Below are positions 12,011-22,131 of a stretch of DNA of 64,000 nucleotides, in pieces. The position numbers were made by a program, and so were the translations under genes. The notes beneath the pieces are model-generated. The model was not told the DNA's origin. It did not search any database and was given only the letters and a program-made list of their open reading frames with translations. The number at the start of each line of letters is the position of its first letter. Within the stretch, counting starts at the first letter, position 1. The stretch covers positions 5,517,821 through 5,581,820 of the forward strand of contig CM067081.1 in NCBI GenBank assembly GCA_034008185.1, in the 5' to 3' direction. The stretch is from Gorsachius magnificus (lineage: Eukaryota; Chordata; Aves; Pelecaniformes; Ardeidae).

Positions 12011-13020
12011 CTAGATCAGGTTGCTCAGAGCCCCATCCAACCTGGCCTTGAATGTTGCCAGGGATGGGGCCTCCACCACCTCTCCAGGCAACCCGTTCCA
12101 GGGTTTCACCACCCTCATTATAAAGAATTTCCTCCTTATATCCAGTCTAAATCTACCCTGCTTCAGTTTAAAACCATTACCCCTTGTCCTGACACAGCTG
12201 GCCCTACTAAAAAGATTCTCCCTCTCTTTCCTATAGGCCCCCTTTAGGTACTGAATGGCTGCAATCAGGTCTCCCTGCAGCCTTCTCTTCTCCAGGCTGA
12301 ACAAGCCCAACTCCCTCAGCCTGTCCTCATAGGAGAGGTGCTCCAGCCCTGGATCATTTTTGTAGCCCTCCTCTGGCCCCGCTCCAACAGTTCCATGTCC
12401 TTCTTGTGCTGAGGGCTCCAGAGTTGGACACAATACTCCAGGTGAGGTCTCACCAGAGCAGAGTAGAGGGGCAGAATCCCCTCCCTCGACCTGCTGGCCA
12501 CGCTTCTCCTGATGCAGCCCAGGGTACGGTTGGCCTTCTGGGCTGCCAGCGCACATTGCCAGCTCATGTCCAGCTTTTCATCCACCAGCACCCCCAAGTC
12601 CCTCTCGGCAGGGCTGCTCTCCATCCTTTCTTCCCCCAGCCTGTACTGATACTGGGGGTTACCCCGACCCAGGTGCAGGACCTTGCATTTGGCCTTGTTG
12701 AACCTCATGAGGTTCACACAGGCCCACCTCTCCAGCCTGTCCAGGTCTCTCTGGATGACATCCCGTCCTTCTGGTGTGTCAACCGCACTACTCAGTTTGG
12801 TGTTGTCTGCAAACTTGCTGAGGGTGCATTCGATCTCGCTGTCTAAGTCATTGATGAAAACGTTAAACAGCACCGGTCCTAGTACGGACCCCTGAGGGAC
12901 ACCACTCGTCACCGGTCTCCATCCGGACATTAAGCCATTGACCACTACCCTCTGGATGTGACCATCCAGCCAGTTCCTTATCCACCGAACAGTCCACCCA
13001 TCAAATCCATAGCTCTCCAA
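12011..13020 (-). pseudogene. CR1 ORF2 reverse-transcriptase fragment, frameshifted
   Basis: Remnant of the CR1 ORF2 polyprotein (endonuclease plus reverse transcriptase); only the later RT part and C-terminus are present. The frame 13020-12316 encodes the palm motif B region [15 protein letters not shown] (around 12866-12910) and motif C at 12802-12813, which reads FADN where the family has the catalytic FADD. It continues to [21 protein letters not shown] one-base loss in the C-run at 12347-12349 then shifts the reading frame. The C-terminal part continues in the frame 12556-12011 with [19 protein letters not shown] and ends GALSNLI. Motif A (YLDF, intact Asp) lies beyond the nested insert at 13807-13818. 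Endonuclease, ORF1 and the 5' UTR are missing. The fragment cannot make active enzyme, because of truncation, frameshift, interruption and the changed catalytic residue. Confidence 0.93.
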
Positions 13021-13037
13021 TTTAGAGAGAAGGATGT

Positions 13038-13193
13038 GAGCAGGTGGATGATCTGCTCTGCCTGGTGGCAGAGCTGAAAGAAGAGGTGGAGAGATTAAGG
13101 AGTATTAGAGAATGCGAGATGGAGATAGACTGGTGGAGCCGCACTCTACCATCCCTCAGGCCACGGCAACAGACAGAGGCTCCGCAGGAATAG
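13038..13193 (+). pseudogene. CR1 ORF1-like coiled-coil segment
   Basis: A 51-codon frame without a start codon, beginning GAG CAG GTG GAT GAT and ending GAA TAG. It has a leucine/charged heptad-like pattern ([20 protein letters not shown]) and then [18 protein letters not shown] recognise this arrangement from the avian CR1 ORF1 protein, a nucleic-acid-binding protein with a coiled coil. This is recall rather than a search result. It is cut off at the 5' side by truncation and at the 3' side by the deletion junction. Confidence 0.65.
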
Positions 13194-13683
13194 TGTGGCC
13201 AGCAGGAGTAGGGAAGTGATCGTGCCCCTGTACTCGGTGCTGGTGAGGCCGCACCTCGAATACTGTGTTCAGTTTTGGGGCCCTCACTACAAGAAAGATG
13301 TTGCCTTGCTGGAACAGGTCCAGAGGAGAGCAACCAAGCTGGTGAGGGGTCTGGAACACAAGTCATACGAGGAACGGCTGAGGGAACTGGGGTTGTTTAG
13401 TCTGGAGAAGAGGAGGCTGAGGGGAGACCTGATTGCCCTCTACAACTGCCTGAAAGGAGGCTGTAGTGAGGTGAGGGTCGGCCTCTTCTCCCTGGTAACA
13501 GATGATAGGACGAGGGGAATGGCTTGAAGCTGCACCAGGGCAGGTTTAGGCTAGACATTAGGAAAAACTTCTTCACCGAGAGGGTTGTTAGGCTCTGGAA
13601 TGGGCTGCCCAGGGAGGTGGTGGAGTCCTCATCCCTGGAGGTCTTTAAAAGAAGGATAGATGAGGTGCTTAGGGCCATGGTTT
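13190..13683 (+). pseudogene. CR1 ORF2 C-terminal fragment, frameshifted
   Basis: The frame 13195-13527 encodes the CR1 ORF2 C-terminal region, with [40 protein letters not shown] and [20 protein letters not shown]. It stops early at RTRGMA because one A appears to be missing at about 13518-13519. After that point the remaining C-terminal codons ([20 protein letters not shown] and so on, to about 13683) are readable in another frame. No catalytic motifs are included, since the fragment starts after the RT palm. Confidence 0.92.
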
Positions 13684-13777
13684 AGTGGTGGGATGGCAGT
13701 GCTAGGTTAACGGTTGGACTCGATGATCTTAAAGGTCTTTTCCAACCGAGGTGATTCTATGATTCTATGATTCTATG

Positions 13778-13876
13778 TTGTGGGGGACCGTGTCAAAGGC
13801 TTTGCAGAAGTCCAGATAGATGACATCCATTGGTTTTCCTTTGTCCGCTGTTGTTGTCACACCATCATGTGGTCCC
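13778..13876 (-). mobile_element. CR1 LINE, 5'-ward continuation of the host element
   Basis: Continuation of the minus-strand CR1 beyond the nested insert. Reverse-complement translation gives [18 protein letters not shown], the RT motif A segment with its catalytic Asp, in direct register with the sequence on the far side of the insert ([14 protein letters not shown]). Similarity fades after about 13876, which I take as the 5' truncation point of this copy. Confidence 0.9.
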
Positions 13877-14880
13877 CTTGAACCCTGCTAGAGGTATCCT
13901 TAATCCTTAGCAACATATGCTCTCTCTCATGGAGAGGTCAGGGGATGCACACAACTGTGGTGTCTCCATCTTCCCCTACAAATGCTGGCCAGAGAGAGAA
14001 TCTGAAGCCTATAAAAGCGACGGTGGAGATGTTAGGTATCTTGGAAGTTAGCCATAACACAGAGATCTTTCCTTGCAGCAGAGTGTCAAAAACTCAGGCT
14101 CTCAGTTTTGAATCTTATCCAAAAGGTAAGGGAGCAGAGTAGTACAGATCAGAGATTCACAGATGAGGGGAAAACTGAAAAAGCTAAGATATGATTTTTG
14201 ATTTTTGGTGTCACTTGAATTTCAATTTCTTACTATTTCTAGCCCCCTCCTCACTGTTTTTTATTGATTTCCACTATACTCATCTCGCCTCCCATTGAAA
14301 AAGTACAGTTAATCACTAAGATTTACAGTTTTATGGGTTTATGACTTCCTGGCAGAGGGGAATTCCTGCAGCAATAAATTCCACAGAAATTCCCAAACAT
14401 GGGTAGTCTGGATTTTCAGTTGGAAACTGATCACCACTTTATGAAACCTCTCCTTAGCCATCCCATGTCAGTCACTCCTTTTCCTACTTTCCCTGTACCC
14501 AGTTAACACAGCTTGAGCTCCACACAGAGCTACTTCGCAGCATCTGTTCTCCTCTTCATATGTTTAATCTTTGCCTTTCCTGATAGCCCATAATTTCTAA
14601 ATAAGCATACATTTTCTGCGACAAATACATCCCTGGTAAATCCTTCCTCTCTTAGCACACAAACCCACAAGGGTGAGAAAGAAGAGGGCATTTTTCTCTT
14701 GGCTCCAACTGCACACCGTATCTCTTACACCTGAGAAAGTGCAAGAGCCAAGATTTGGGAGAACACATTGAAGAAGGTGGTTTGAGCACATCTCAGGGGA
14801 GGTAACATATAAGGAAGCTTTTCCAAGTGCTTCTGGTTGTGTGCTAGCCACCGAGGCACAGCAAGGATATCCACCAAGGG
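13877..14880. other. Non-coding stretch, nothing identified
   Basis: No supported gene or repeat. T/C-rich segments around 14240-14300 and 14450-14580 have no further structure. Confidence 0.5.
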
Positions 14881-14960
14881 GTTAGGCTTATGGTTGGACT
14901 CGATGATCTTAAAGATCTTTTCCAACCTAAATGATTCTATGATTCTATGATTTTATAATG
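14881..14960 (+). mobile_element. CR1 LINE 3'-end fragment (about 80 bp)
   Basis: TGGTTGGACTCGATGATCTT, then AAAGATCTTTTCCAACCTAA and ATGATTCTATGATTCTATGA, ending in ATTTTATAATG. This is the same 3' end type as the nested CR1 at 13.0-13.8 kb. The copy is extremely 5'-truncated and contains only the 3' UTR end, with no coding sequence. Confidence 0.92.
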
Positions 14961-15967
14961 CAGAAGAAACCTCCAGTCTGGTAACAGCAGAAAAGCTTTA
15001 CATTGTTAACCATCATATTGCACAACCACCCTACCCCCAAAACCAGGAAAGGGGGCATTTTATTTCCCTGTGCTGAAAAAATAGAGAAAAAAATAGAAGA
15101 GAAAGTGAAAAAATATACATATTTTTAATGTAAACACCAATAACAAGACTAGCAATGACATCATCTGCATGTAGGATCATCCACTAGGTTACACAGAACG
15201 TTTTGGGAGGTGGAAACAAACATTTCCTTGTAATTTAGCCAGCAGTTGGTGCCCACACAGCCTCATGAATTTAATGGAAACATATTAAGGATGTTCTAAA
15301 AGAGGTTAATTAAGCATTTTATTCCAGGATTATAGAGTTCAAACAAAACACATACCAAGCTTTAAATGTATACAGAACTTAAAGGGTTTTCTTTTTTTCC
15401 CAGGGAAAAAAATAAAGAAAAAGCTGAAATGTTAAAGTCAGATACAGCCTGTTTATAGGCAATAAAGATAATTACGTAGTGTGAATGTAGCGATCCATAT
15501 TACACTGAGAGGAAAACAGACACAGAGAACATTTAATAAAAAAACCCCTAAACCTTTAAGTTTTCAACTCACAGCCTCCTAATCCTAAGGCAGACAATTT
15601 ATCTCCCAGGATACACATTCTGCTTAAACTCTATGGGGATCTGGAAGTAAGAACTGCAAGTGTTAAATTAGCTGAAAACAGGGGAAGGAGATTTTCTCTC
15701 CATGTAAAAAGACATATGAGCTACAAGAACATACTAAGAATCATAAGAAGGAGTCACATATGAAGGGACTTGAGTGACTCTAATAATTTCACAGTTTGTA
15801 TCAACAGCTCTATGGCAATATAAGCTATGATTGGTTATTTTAATCCTTCAATATTAATTATAAAAGCTGTTCTCAAAAGAAAGTGGTAATGTATTCTGTA
15901 TTTTTTCATGTTGAGATTAAATGTTCAAATAATTAACCATGCAATGTTACAGTCAATTATATATATA

Positions 15968-15983
15968 GGGGGGAGGGGGGGAG
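15968..15983. repeat. G-rich run
   Basis: Six G, one A, seven G, then AG, directly after a short TATATATA run. It is too short to classify further. Confidence 0.85.
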
Positions 15984-16795
15984 AAGTCTTAGCACTTGTT
16001 CGTGTTGTGAGTAAAATGCATTAAACCAGAAGGTTTGGTACTGTTTCTTTTCACTAATTTGGCTTGATCTGCTGTGGTGACACTATTCTGTTATGTAAAT
16101 TCTGTACAGGGTAATTAACTGTGTACATTTTTTAATAAGGTAGGATACACTTTTCTAAATCAGGCTTTGAGTTGCTAGAAGATTGAGAAAGTAATTTGTT
16201 TTTAAATAATGGTGGGGCAAGGAAACAATATAAGTTCTGGGACTTACAAGCTGTTTGCTCAGTGTTATTATCATACTGTATACATTATGGCTTCTATAGC
16301 ACTGTCTGTAAGTGAGGCTATAAAAAAGGAGAACTGCCAGCTATTACACATATACCCTGAAAGCATTCTGTTCGCAATCACCTTGTTAACTCACTAAAAG
16401 AAAACAAATTAAACCTATTACGGAAACTTCTAAGGAGATTTGCTTCTTTCTGGATTCTCACAATAATAAACAGAAGAAACAAAAACTCATGAAAATTCAT
16501 TAAAAAAACCCAGCCATATTTCTTGAAAGTTTCCAGGTAGATCTTTCATATTTAAAAGGGTTTTGAGAGCTAAAACCCGCTATTTTAATTGTTGCATGCT
16601 TTCTGGCAACACTCAAGCTTATTTGCTTGTTTGCTGGTTTGTAATGGGTGTACGTAATAGTTTTGTAGGATTCAGTTTATGTCAGCTGAGGGAAAACAAC
16701 TAAGAACCATTTTACTCAGGAACATCGCTGAGAAGGAGTTGACTAAAATGGTATTTTTGATGCATATGAACTCAAATGTTATATTTTTATCTATT

Positions 16796-16905
16796 GTTTG
16801 CCCAAAGATTTCAAAAAGACTTTACATGCATCTCTTAATTAAGCCTCATAGTGAGTGTTCTTGGGTGAGCAGGCAGGTACTATCAGAGGACTTCTGCGCG
16901 TGAGG
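16796..16905 (+). repeat. Ancient retroposon fragment (CTTTACAxxCATxxxTTAATTAAGCCTCA type)
   Basis: The run AAGATTTCAAAAAGACTTTA, then CATGCATCTCTTAATTAAGC and CTCATAGTGAG...GCAGGTACTATCAGAGG, parallels an old amniote repeat with CTCAAAGCxCTTTACAAACATTAATTAAGCCTCACAACACC...GGTAGGTAAGTATTAT. The order is preserved and divergence is high. The family is not assigned. Confidence 0.5.
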
Positions 16906-17366
16906 GACCTGAATCAAAAGGGAGATAAATCAGACGAGTTCTCCATGGCATAGGCAAGATGGCAATTAGGTCTAGTGACCACCTACCCTGTGCCTAGCAG
17001 GGACAGCAATCTTTTCTAAGTATTTCATTTAAGGAGTCGTTTTCCTGACATAGCAAAGCTAAAGAAACCACTGGAGTTCCCAGGCCACTTCTTGCAAAGC
17101 CCATGTTTTAATTAACATTTAGCTAAGGGAACTCATGCAAGCATTTTTATGGGCATAGCTAAAATCCTCTTGCCTGATGACTGATGATATTACATCCCTC
17201 TTCAGCAGATGGATTAAATGGGAGGTATATTGGGATTCAAAAGACGATCTTGGCTTCAGAGTGTTAACTATTTCATACCTAATACGAAGACTATATTGCT
17301 TCACTTCCCACTGTCTCTATTACAGAAAACAATAGGTGGACTATACAGGGGGTTTAGGGGGGCAGG

Positions 17367-17474
17367 AGGAGCTTTGAATGAATAGAGAGTGAGAAGAGGT
17401 AAAACCTAAAATGTTGATCCAGGAGCCTTGAATGAATAGATAATGAGAAGACGTACAACCGAAAACATTGATCC
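17367..17474. repeat. 54-bp tandem duplication
   Basis: Two adjacent 54-bp units, 17367-17420 (AGGAGCTTTGAATGAATAGA...) and 17421-17474 (AGGAGCCTTGAATGAATAGA...), both ending in GATCC and differing at a handful of positions. The period is a multiple of three. The minus-strand frame 17571-17341 therefore carries an 18-residue repeat (TSSHxLFIQ core), but that frame has no recognised protein similarity. Confidence 0.9.
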
Positions 17475-20400
17475 TGTTGGATCTGTCTCCTGCAGCTTGT
17501 ATTTCTGAACATAGGATTGATAGTGCTACAGTGACTGGCTTATATTCAAAATTTAATACCAACTCCTCCAAGATTATAATGCTATTAAAGGATTAGAGCC
17601 TAAAAGCTACCTACAGAAGTGGCAAGCAATATTTTTCTCCAAAATGTGCACATTCAGGTTGGTCAGAACATTTCCAAATTTACTTACCCATTCCTGCTAA
17701 ACCTTAACCTCACCAATCTAAAAACCTCTAAAAAGGCATAATTTTTTTTTGTACGCTCTTTTTCAACATTAAAACAATATGTTCTGACTTTCCAGTTCCA
17801 AAAGATGTTTCTTGCCAAAATTCAGTTCAATTTTTTAAAGAGAGTTTAAAAAGGGTTAAGAGAGCTTGACATGAAAGATGATGTGACAGGTCAAACAAAA
17901 AGATTTGTTTCTGCCTGAAATGTTTTTTCTCAAGTTGCTGGAACCACCAATGAACCAAATCTGCATTTTTTTTATACCTAAATCTCCTGTACAAAATGTA
18001 TAGTCTGTAAATATCAAAGGGTTGATTCTGGCAAATATCAGAAGGCATGCAATAGGCCATTTACTTCAGTGGGATTTTGGCAGCATTCAGTGTCCCACTG
18101 GAGGACGTAAAGAGTGAGAGAAAGTGTTTGGGGAGGAGGTCACACATAGAGAGGGATTTTTTTTTTTTTTTTAAACTGACCTGAGGGAAAACTTCATATT
18201 CTAAGAAATCTCTCAGACTGTGACCTTTCACTATGGCATTTAAAACTAAAATGTACAAAGGACTGGAAAAATATAATATAGGGTTCAATCCTTCAGTAGG
18301 AGGTCATGAGGATGAAATAAAAGACTTCTAGCTTTGCTTTCTAAACCACTATATACCATACACAAATTAAATAAAGCATTCATTTCCATCCTATTTCTGT
18401 AGTGGTTCCTATCACCATAAAATTGAGCACCATCCAGGAATGCAACAATAATATGACTGGCATCTTAATTTTGTCATGGCATTAAATAAAAATTCTGGGA
18501 TTCATGATGTCTATGTAAGATATCTGTCTCTAGGCTAGTAACCCTGAAGTCAGCCTTTGTACAAGTAACAGCACCTTCATGAGACAATTCCTCCAGTCAA
18601 GTGTAGAAATCCTGTGAAATGCATCTTTTATTCTGTGAACTGTATTGATGCAATTTACTCAGGTGAAGTCAACGTGAAGTATCACTTTGTCTTATTTATA
18701 CATGTCAACCGTAGGAATGCTTTGCCAAGTAAGTAAAATTGTTATATTGACCATTAAAACATCCCAGCTATGCTTAATCAACAATGTTGCACTCTGTGCT
18801 GATAAAATAAAGTTGTCTTCCTCTGGATAAAAGAAAGTATACCAGGAGAAGGATACTTTTGCCAGCGAAAGCTGTGGCTGCTGGTGGTTCTTCTGGCATT
18901 GCAGTTGTGACAATCAGGGACGAAACACCTGTACATCCTTGTCTGACACAACTACGTTGATAGAAATCTGCAGCTCACAACTGACTTGCAATGTAGAAAT
19001 AACTGCATTAGATGCATGGTTGCCTCAAGCAGAAGCTGTTTCTATGTTGGATAATTCCTACTGCCGTCTAACTTGGCCTGCTCACCCCAAGCACTTAGAA
19101 TCCTGGAGAACTGCCCCGCTTTCTCTGCCCGAAGCCCAGCTCCGCAACGTGGCATTAATAAATACAGACCATTCCTCTACAAAGATGGTCACAGTAGTCC
19201 CTTGAAATCCATTCAGCTCTAAACTTCCTGTACCTGTGCCAAACCCTGCTGTTTAAGGAGATTTAAAAAGGCACAATTAAAACATTGTAATTTAATTAAA
19301 TATAGGAAAGAATTAGGTTGAATACACGAGAAAATTTCCTAGTGGCAAGAAGCTGACTTCAGAGGGGTTGCACACGGGTGTAGACTTTGAGGCACTGGAG
19401 AACTGGGTCCTCAGGTAGAGGAAAATGGAAGAGGGCAAAATAAAGTCAAGTCTAATTAGCTTACAGAGTCACATGGGAAGCAGCCATATGGGTCTGTGCA
19501 GCTACAGCTCTTTGAAGTGAATTAATTGCTTTGACCTGGTGCCGATTACAGCTTGTAGAGAAGGTAGGATAAGTCTGGCTTTTGGGGAAGTGACTTAAGG
19601 GAGGAAAACACTGAACCCCAAAAACCAGAGTGACCACAAGAATTCTAGGGCAGAGAGAGACTTGAAAAACAACACATCTTTAAATCCTTAGTACAAAACA
19701 CCTTTAATAATTCAGTAATTAGGCTGGATGGTGAGATACCATAACCTGTTCTCCTACCTCAGATATCTAACCTGCCTTCAGCTGTAGCATCCCAAATCAG
19801 AATGATGTTAAAACTGCTGTGTCATTGAAGACTTAGCTATATACTAGTCTTTACAAACTTCTCACTAAAATAACCTTCATACACCTTTGTAATTCTCCAT
19901 TTGCTTAAAATAAGTAGACACTGCCTCAGTAACAAAGACTGCCTTGGTGCTGGTTTCTCTAGATGTTCTCCTAAATGAGATACATATCTCATTTTTCCCA
20001 GTGGCAAAATAAATAAGCTTTTCTCAAGTGAAGTTTGGAACAAAGCATCTTGATTGTTTTTGTGAAGTGGGGGAAACCCTGGTGAGCTGGGACTATCGTA
20101 CATGCTCTGCTTTGTGACAAAGCGTATTAGCTTCACAACATGAAACCTAATGCTCCCCAGAGGTGGCTGGCTTGGTCACCTGGGGAAATGTAAACAACAT
20201 TTTATCCCTGTCATTATATCTCTCTTGTTTTTTAAGCACAATGGAAATGCCCATTGGTACTGCTATGTTATGTTGCCACTAGTTCTTCCTCCACCTCCCC
20301 CGGCCAGGCTGAGACTTATGCAAGTCTCAGTGGGAGGACATCAGAAAAAAACCCCACCCAACAATCCAGAGACAATTTCCTCACCAAATTTACTGTTTCT

Positions 20401-21640
20401 CAGTTGCTGGGGTTGTTCTACTGTCATACCTAGCAAAATCAGGAGTGGATCATATGTTGATTGGAACAAAAAGTATTGTTTAAAATTAGAATCAAAACAC
20501 TGGCAAATTCACTACCGCGTCAGGGTATCTGAAACTAGCTTAGTGATTTCCTTTAAAAACTGTAAGGAATGCAATGATTCCTATCAACAGCTGATCAAGG
20601 TGAAAAAGCAATTCTGAAGAGCTTTCATGGATGTTTTTACCAGGTGCCTATTTTTTTTTTCCAGTGAATGAACCCCACTATTAAAGGGTAGACTCATATC
20701 ATCTTTTACAAAAGCAAAAACACTCAGGAGGGAAAAATCTACAATTAAAGAGTTTAAGTTAACATTTGCATATGCTTTCAAGCGTATTTAAGGCTCAAAC
20801 TAATCTTGAGCACAGCCTAATTCTGTGGCTAGTTTGGTGGATTATAATTCAACTTCTTGAAGACACTGATTGTGTACCCCAAGTGATAACACTTAGCCGT
20901 TCTGTTGTGTTACAAGACTGCCAAAAACTGCTTCTCAGATCCAATTCCTCCCTGATTTCAGCTTGATTTGGGATCATCCAGCTCAGGAGAGTTTTCTCAA
21001 TACAGCTGCAGGCCCCTGCTAGTGCATAGCTTCATAAAAGTACCTTATTAGTGGGTGATTGTTTAAGGTTACTGCTGCAAACAAACTAGACTTCTCAGTT
21101 TACCATTTCTAGGAAATGTTTTGCTCAGAATGACATACAAGTTAATAAAAATATCACCTCAAATAGGATTAATTTAACCTTCCTCCTCATCCATACTTTT
21201 TTTCTCTTATCTATTTCTACTCTCATCTCCATGGTGCAGCAGGGCTTCCTTCCCTTCTAAGCTTCCCAACGAAGTGAGGTCCCAAATTCGATGGTGGCCC
21301 CAATATTGGTGGAGTAAAAATCAGTGTTTAATTAAGAAAATAAGGGCTCAGAGAGGTGGGGAGACTCCTTTCTGCCAGAATGGGTAAGTCAGATTCATTC
21401 CACGGTGAAAACTGAGTGGGCTCACAGGACACAATTCCTGTAGCTGCAGTTCATTAATTCATGTACCAAAATTCCTTAAATCATATTTGTTTCTCTGTTA
21501 TAGGCAGGATAATAAAATCTCAAATCAGGATGCTAATGTTTAACAACTCTTGTGGTTTTTTTAATACTGTATGTTTTTGTTGGTTTTGTTTGGTTGGGGA
21601 TTTTTTGCCAGCAATGTTCTAAGAACTCCTCTTCTATAAA
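17475..21640. other. Non-coding stretch, one hairpin only
   Basis: No supported gene or transposon. A perfect 9-bp inverted repeat at 20309-20330 is listed separately. Short T-runs occur near 17742, 18160 and 20650. Confidence 0.5.
20309..20330. other. Perfect 9-bp inverted repeat (hairpin)
   Basis: CTGAGACTT - ATGC - AAGTCTCAG: nine perfectly paired bases with a four-base loop. It is not followed by a T-run, and no gene surrounds it, so a function is not implied. Confidence 0.85.
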
Positions 21641-21745
21641 AAAAGAAAAGAAAAGAAAAGAAAAGAAAAGAAAAGAAAAGAAAAGAAAAGAAAAGAAAAG
21701 AAAAGAAAAGAAAAGAAAAGAAAAGAAAAGAAAAGAAAAGAAAAG
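21641..21745. repeat. (AAAAG)21 microsatellite
   Basis: Twenty-one perfect pentanucleotide copies (105 bp), flanked by extra A on both sides. Open frames on both strands here (Lys/Glu/Arg on plus, Phe/Ser/Leu on minus) are artefacts of the repeat. Perfect units at this length suggest a mutable and probably polymorphic locus. Confidence 0.97.
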
Positions 21746-22098
21746 AAAAAAAACCCCGAAGTAGAAATGAGAAATATATTTTCTTTGGATAAAGGGCTTT
21801 TTCTGACACTTTCAAAGAGAATATTTATCTAAATCCTCAACCTGGAGTTAGGTAAAGCCTAAGACGAGGCAGCAGTTCATGAGTTACAAGCAAGGAAGAG
21901 ACTTGACATATCCCGGGGCACATGTACCTTCAAAACCTACCACAAATTTCATGTAACTATCTTTTGTGCGAAAGGTGTATAAACACTGCATTATTTTTTT
22001 GCCATTATTCTATCTGCTCCTTGTCCTATTGAGACTATCCTACACTGTGAGATTTCTGAGCTAATTCCTACAGTGTATCGTTCTATCACATGCTCCAC

Positions 22099-22099
22099 A

Positions 22100-22122
<23 letters not shown>
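22099..22122. repeat. Poly-A run (24 bp)
   Basis: Twenty-four consecutive A, followed by GAAGAAAAATCC. No retroposed body can be recognised upstream. Confidence 0.9.

Positions 22123-22131
<9 letters not shown>

Larger units (their letters stand above)
11873..13036 (-). mobile_element. CR1 LINE, 3' part (host element of a nested pair)
   Basis: A 5'-truncated CR1 non-LTR retrotransposon lying in reverse. Read on the minus strand it runs from reverse transcriptase through the ORF2 C-terminus and 3' UTR (plus-strand view GGAAGGGACCCCTAGAGGTC, then CATCTAGTCCAACCCCCCTGC) to a tail of eight perfect octamers at 11873-11936. The element is interrupted at 13036/13037 by a plus-strand CR1 and resumes at 13778. 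Joining the flanks restores a continuous CR1 reading (GGAGAGAAGGATG then TTGTGGGGGACCG), which shows this element was here first. Total recognisable length without the insert is about 1.26 kb, against about 4.5 kb for a full CR1, so it was dead on arrival apart from its 3' end. Confidence 0.95.
13037..13777 (+). mobile_element. Nested CR1 LINE with internal deletion
   Basis: A plus-strand CR1 inserted into the minus-strand CR1. Its 3' end is standard: ORF2 C-terminus, then GTTGGACTCGATGATCTTAA, AGGTCTTTTCCAACC and ATTCTATG octamers ending at 13777. Its 5' part (13038-13190) does not match the region of ORF2 that should come before. Instead it encodes 51 residues resembling CR1 ORF1 (coiled-coil [17 protein letters not shown], then [13 protein letters not shown]), ending at a TAG created by the junction. 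The ORF2 tail begins at the CAGGAA of 13185-13190. So most of ORF2 is missing between an ORF1 segment and the ORF2 end. No target-site duplication is seen. ATG is shared between the left flank (13034-13036) and the element end (13775-13777). Confidence 0.92.
14961..17366. other. Non-coding AT-rich stretch
   Basis: No supported gene. Contains a G-run (15968-15983) and one ancient repeat (16796-16905). The block 15800-16180 is notably AT-rich. Confidence 0.5.

Noticed and set aside
12316..13020. A host gene encoding a 234-residue reverse-transcriptase-like protein
   Set aside because: It is a CR1 ORF2 fragment with a mutated catalytic motif, a frameshift and a nested insertion. It is not a domesticated gene.
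21552..21815. Lys/Glu-rich plus-strand and Phe-rich minus-strand frames
   Set aside because: They are produced by the AAAAG pentanucleotide array.
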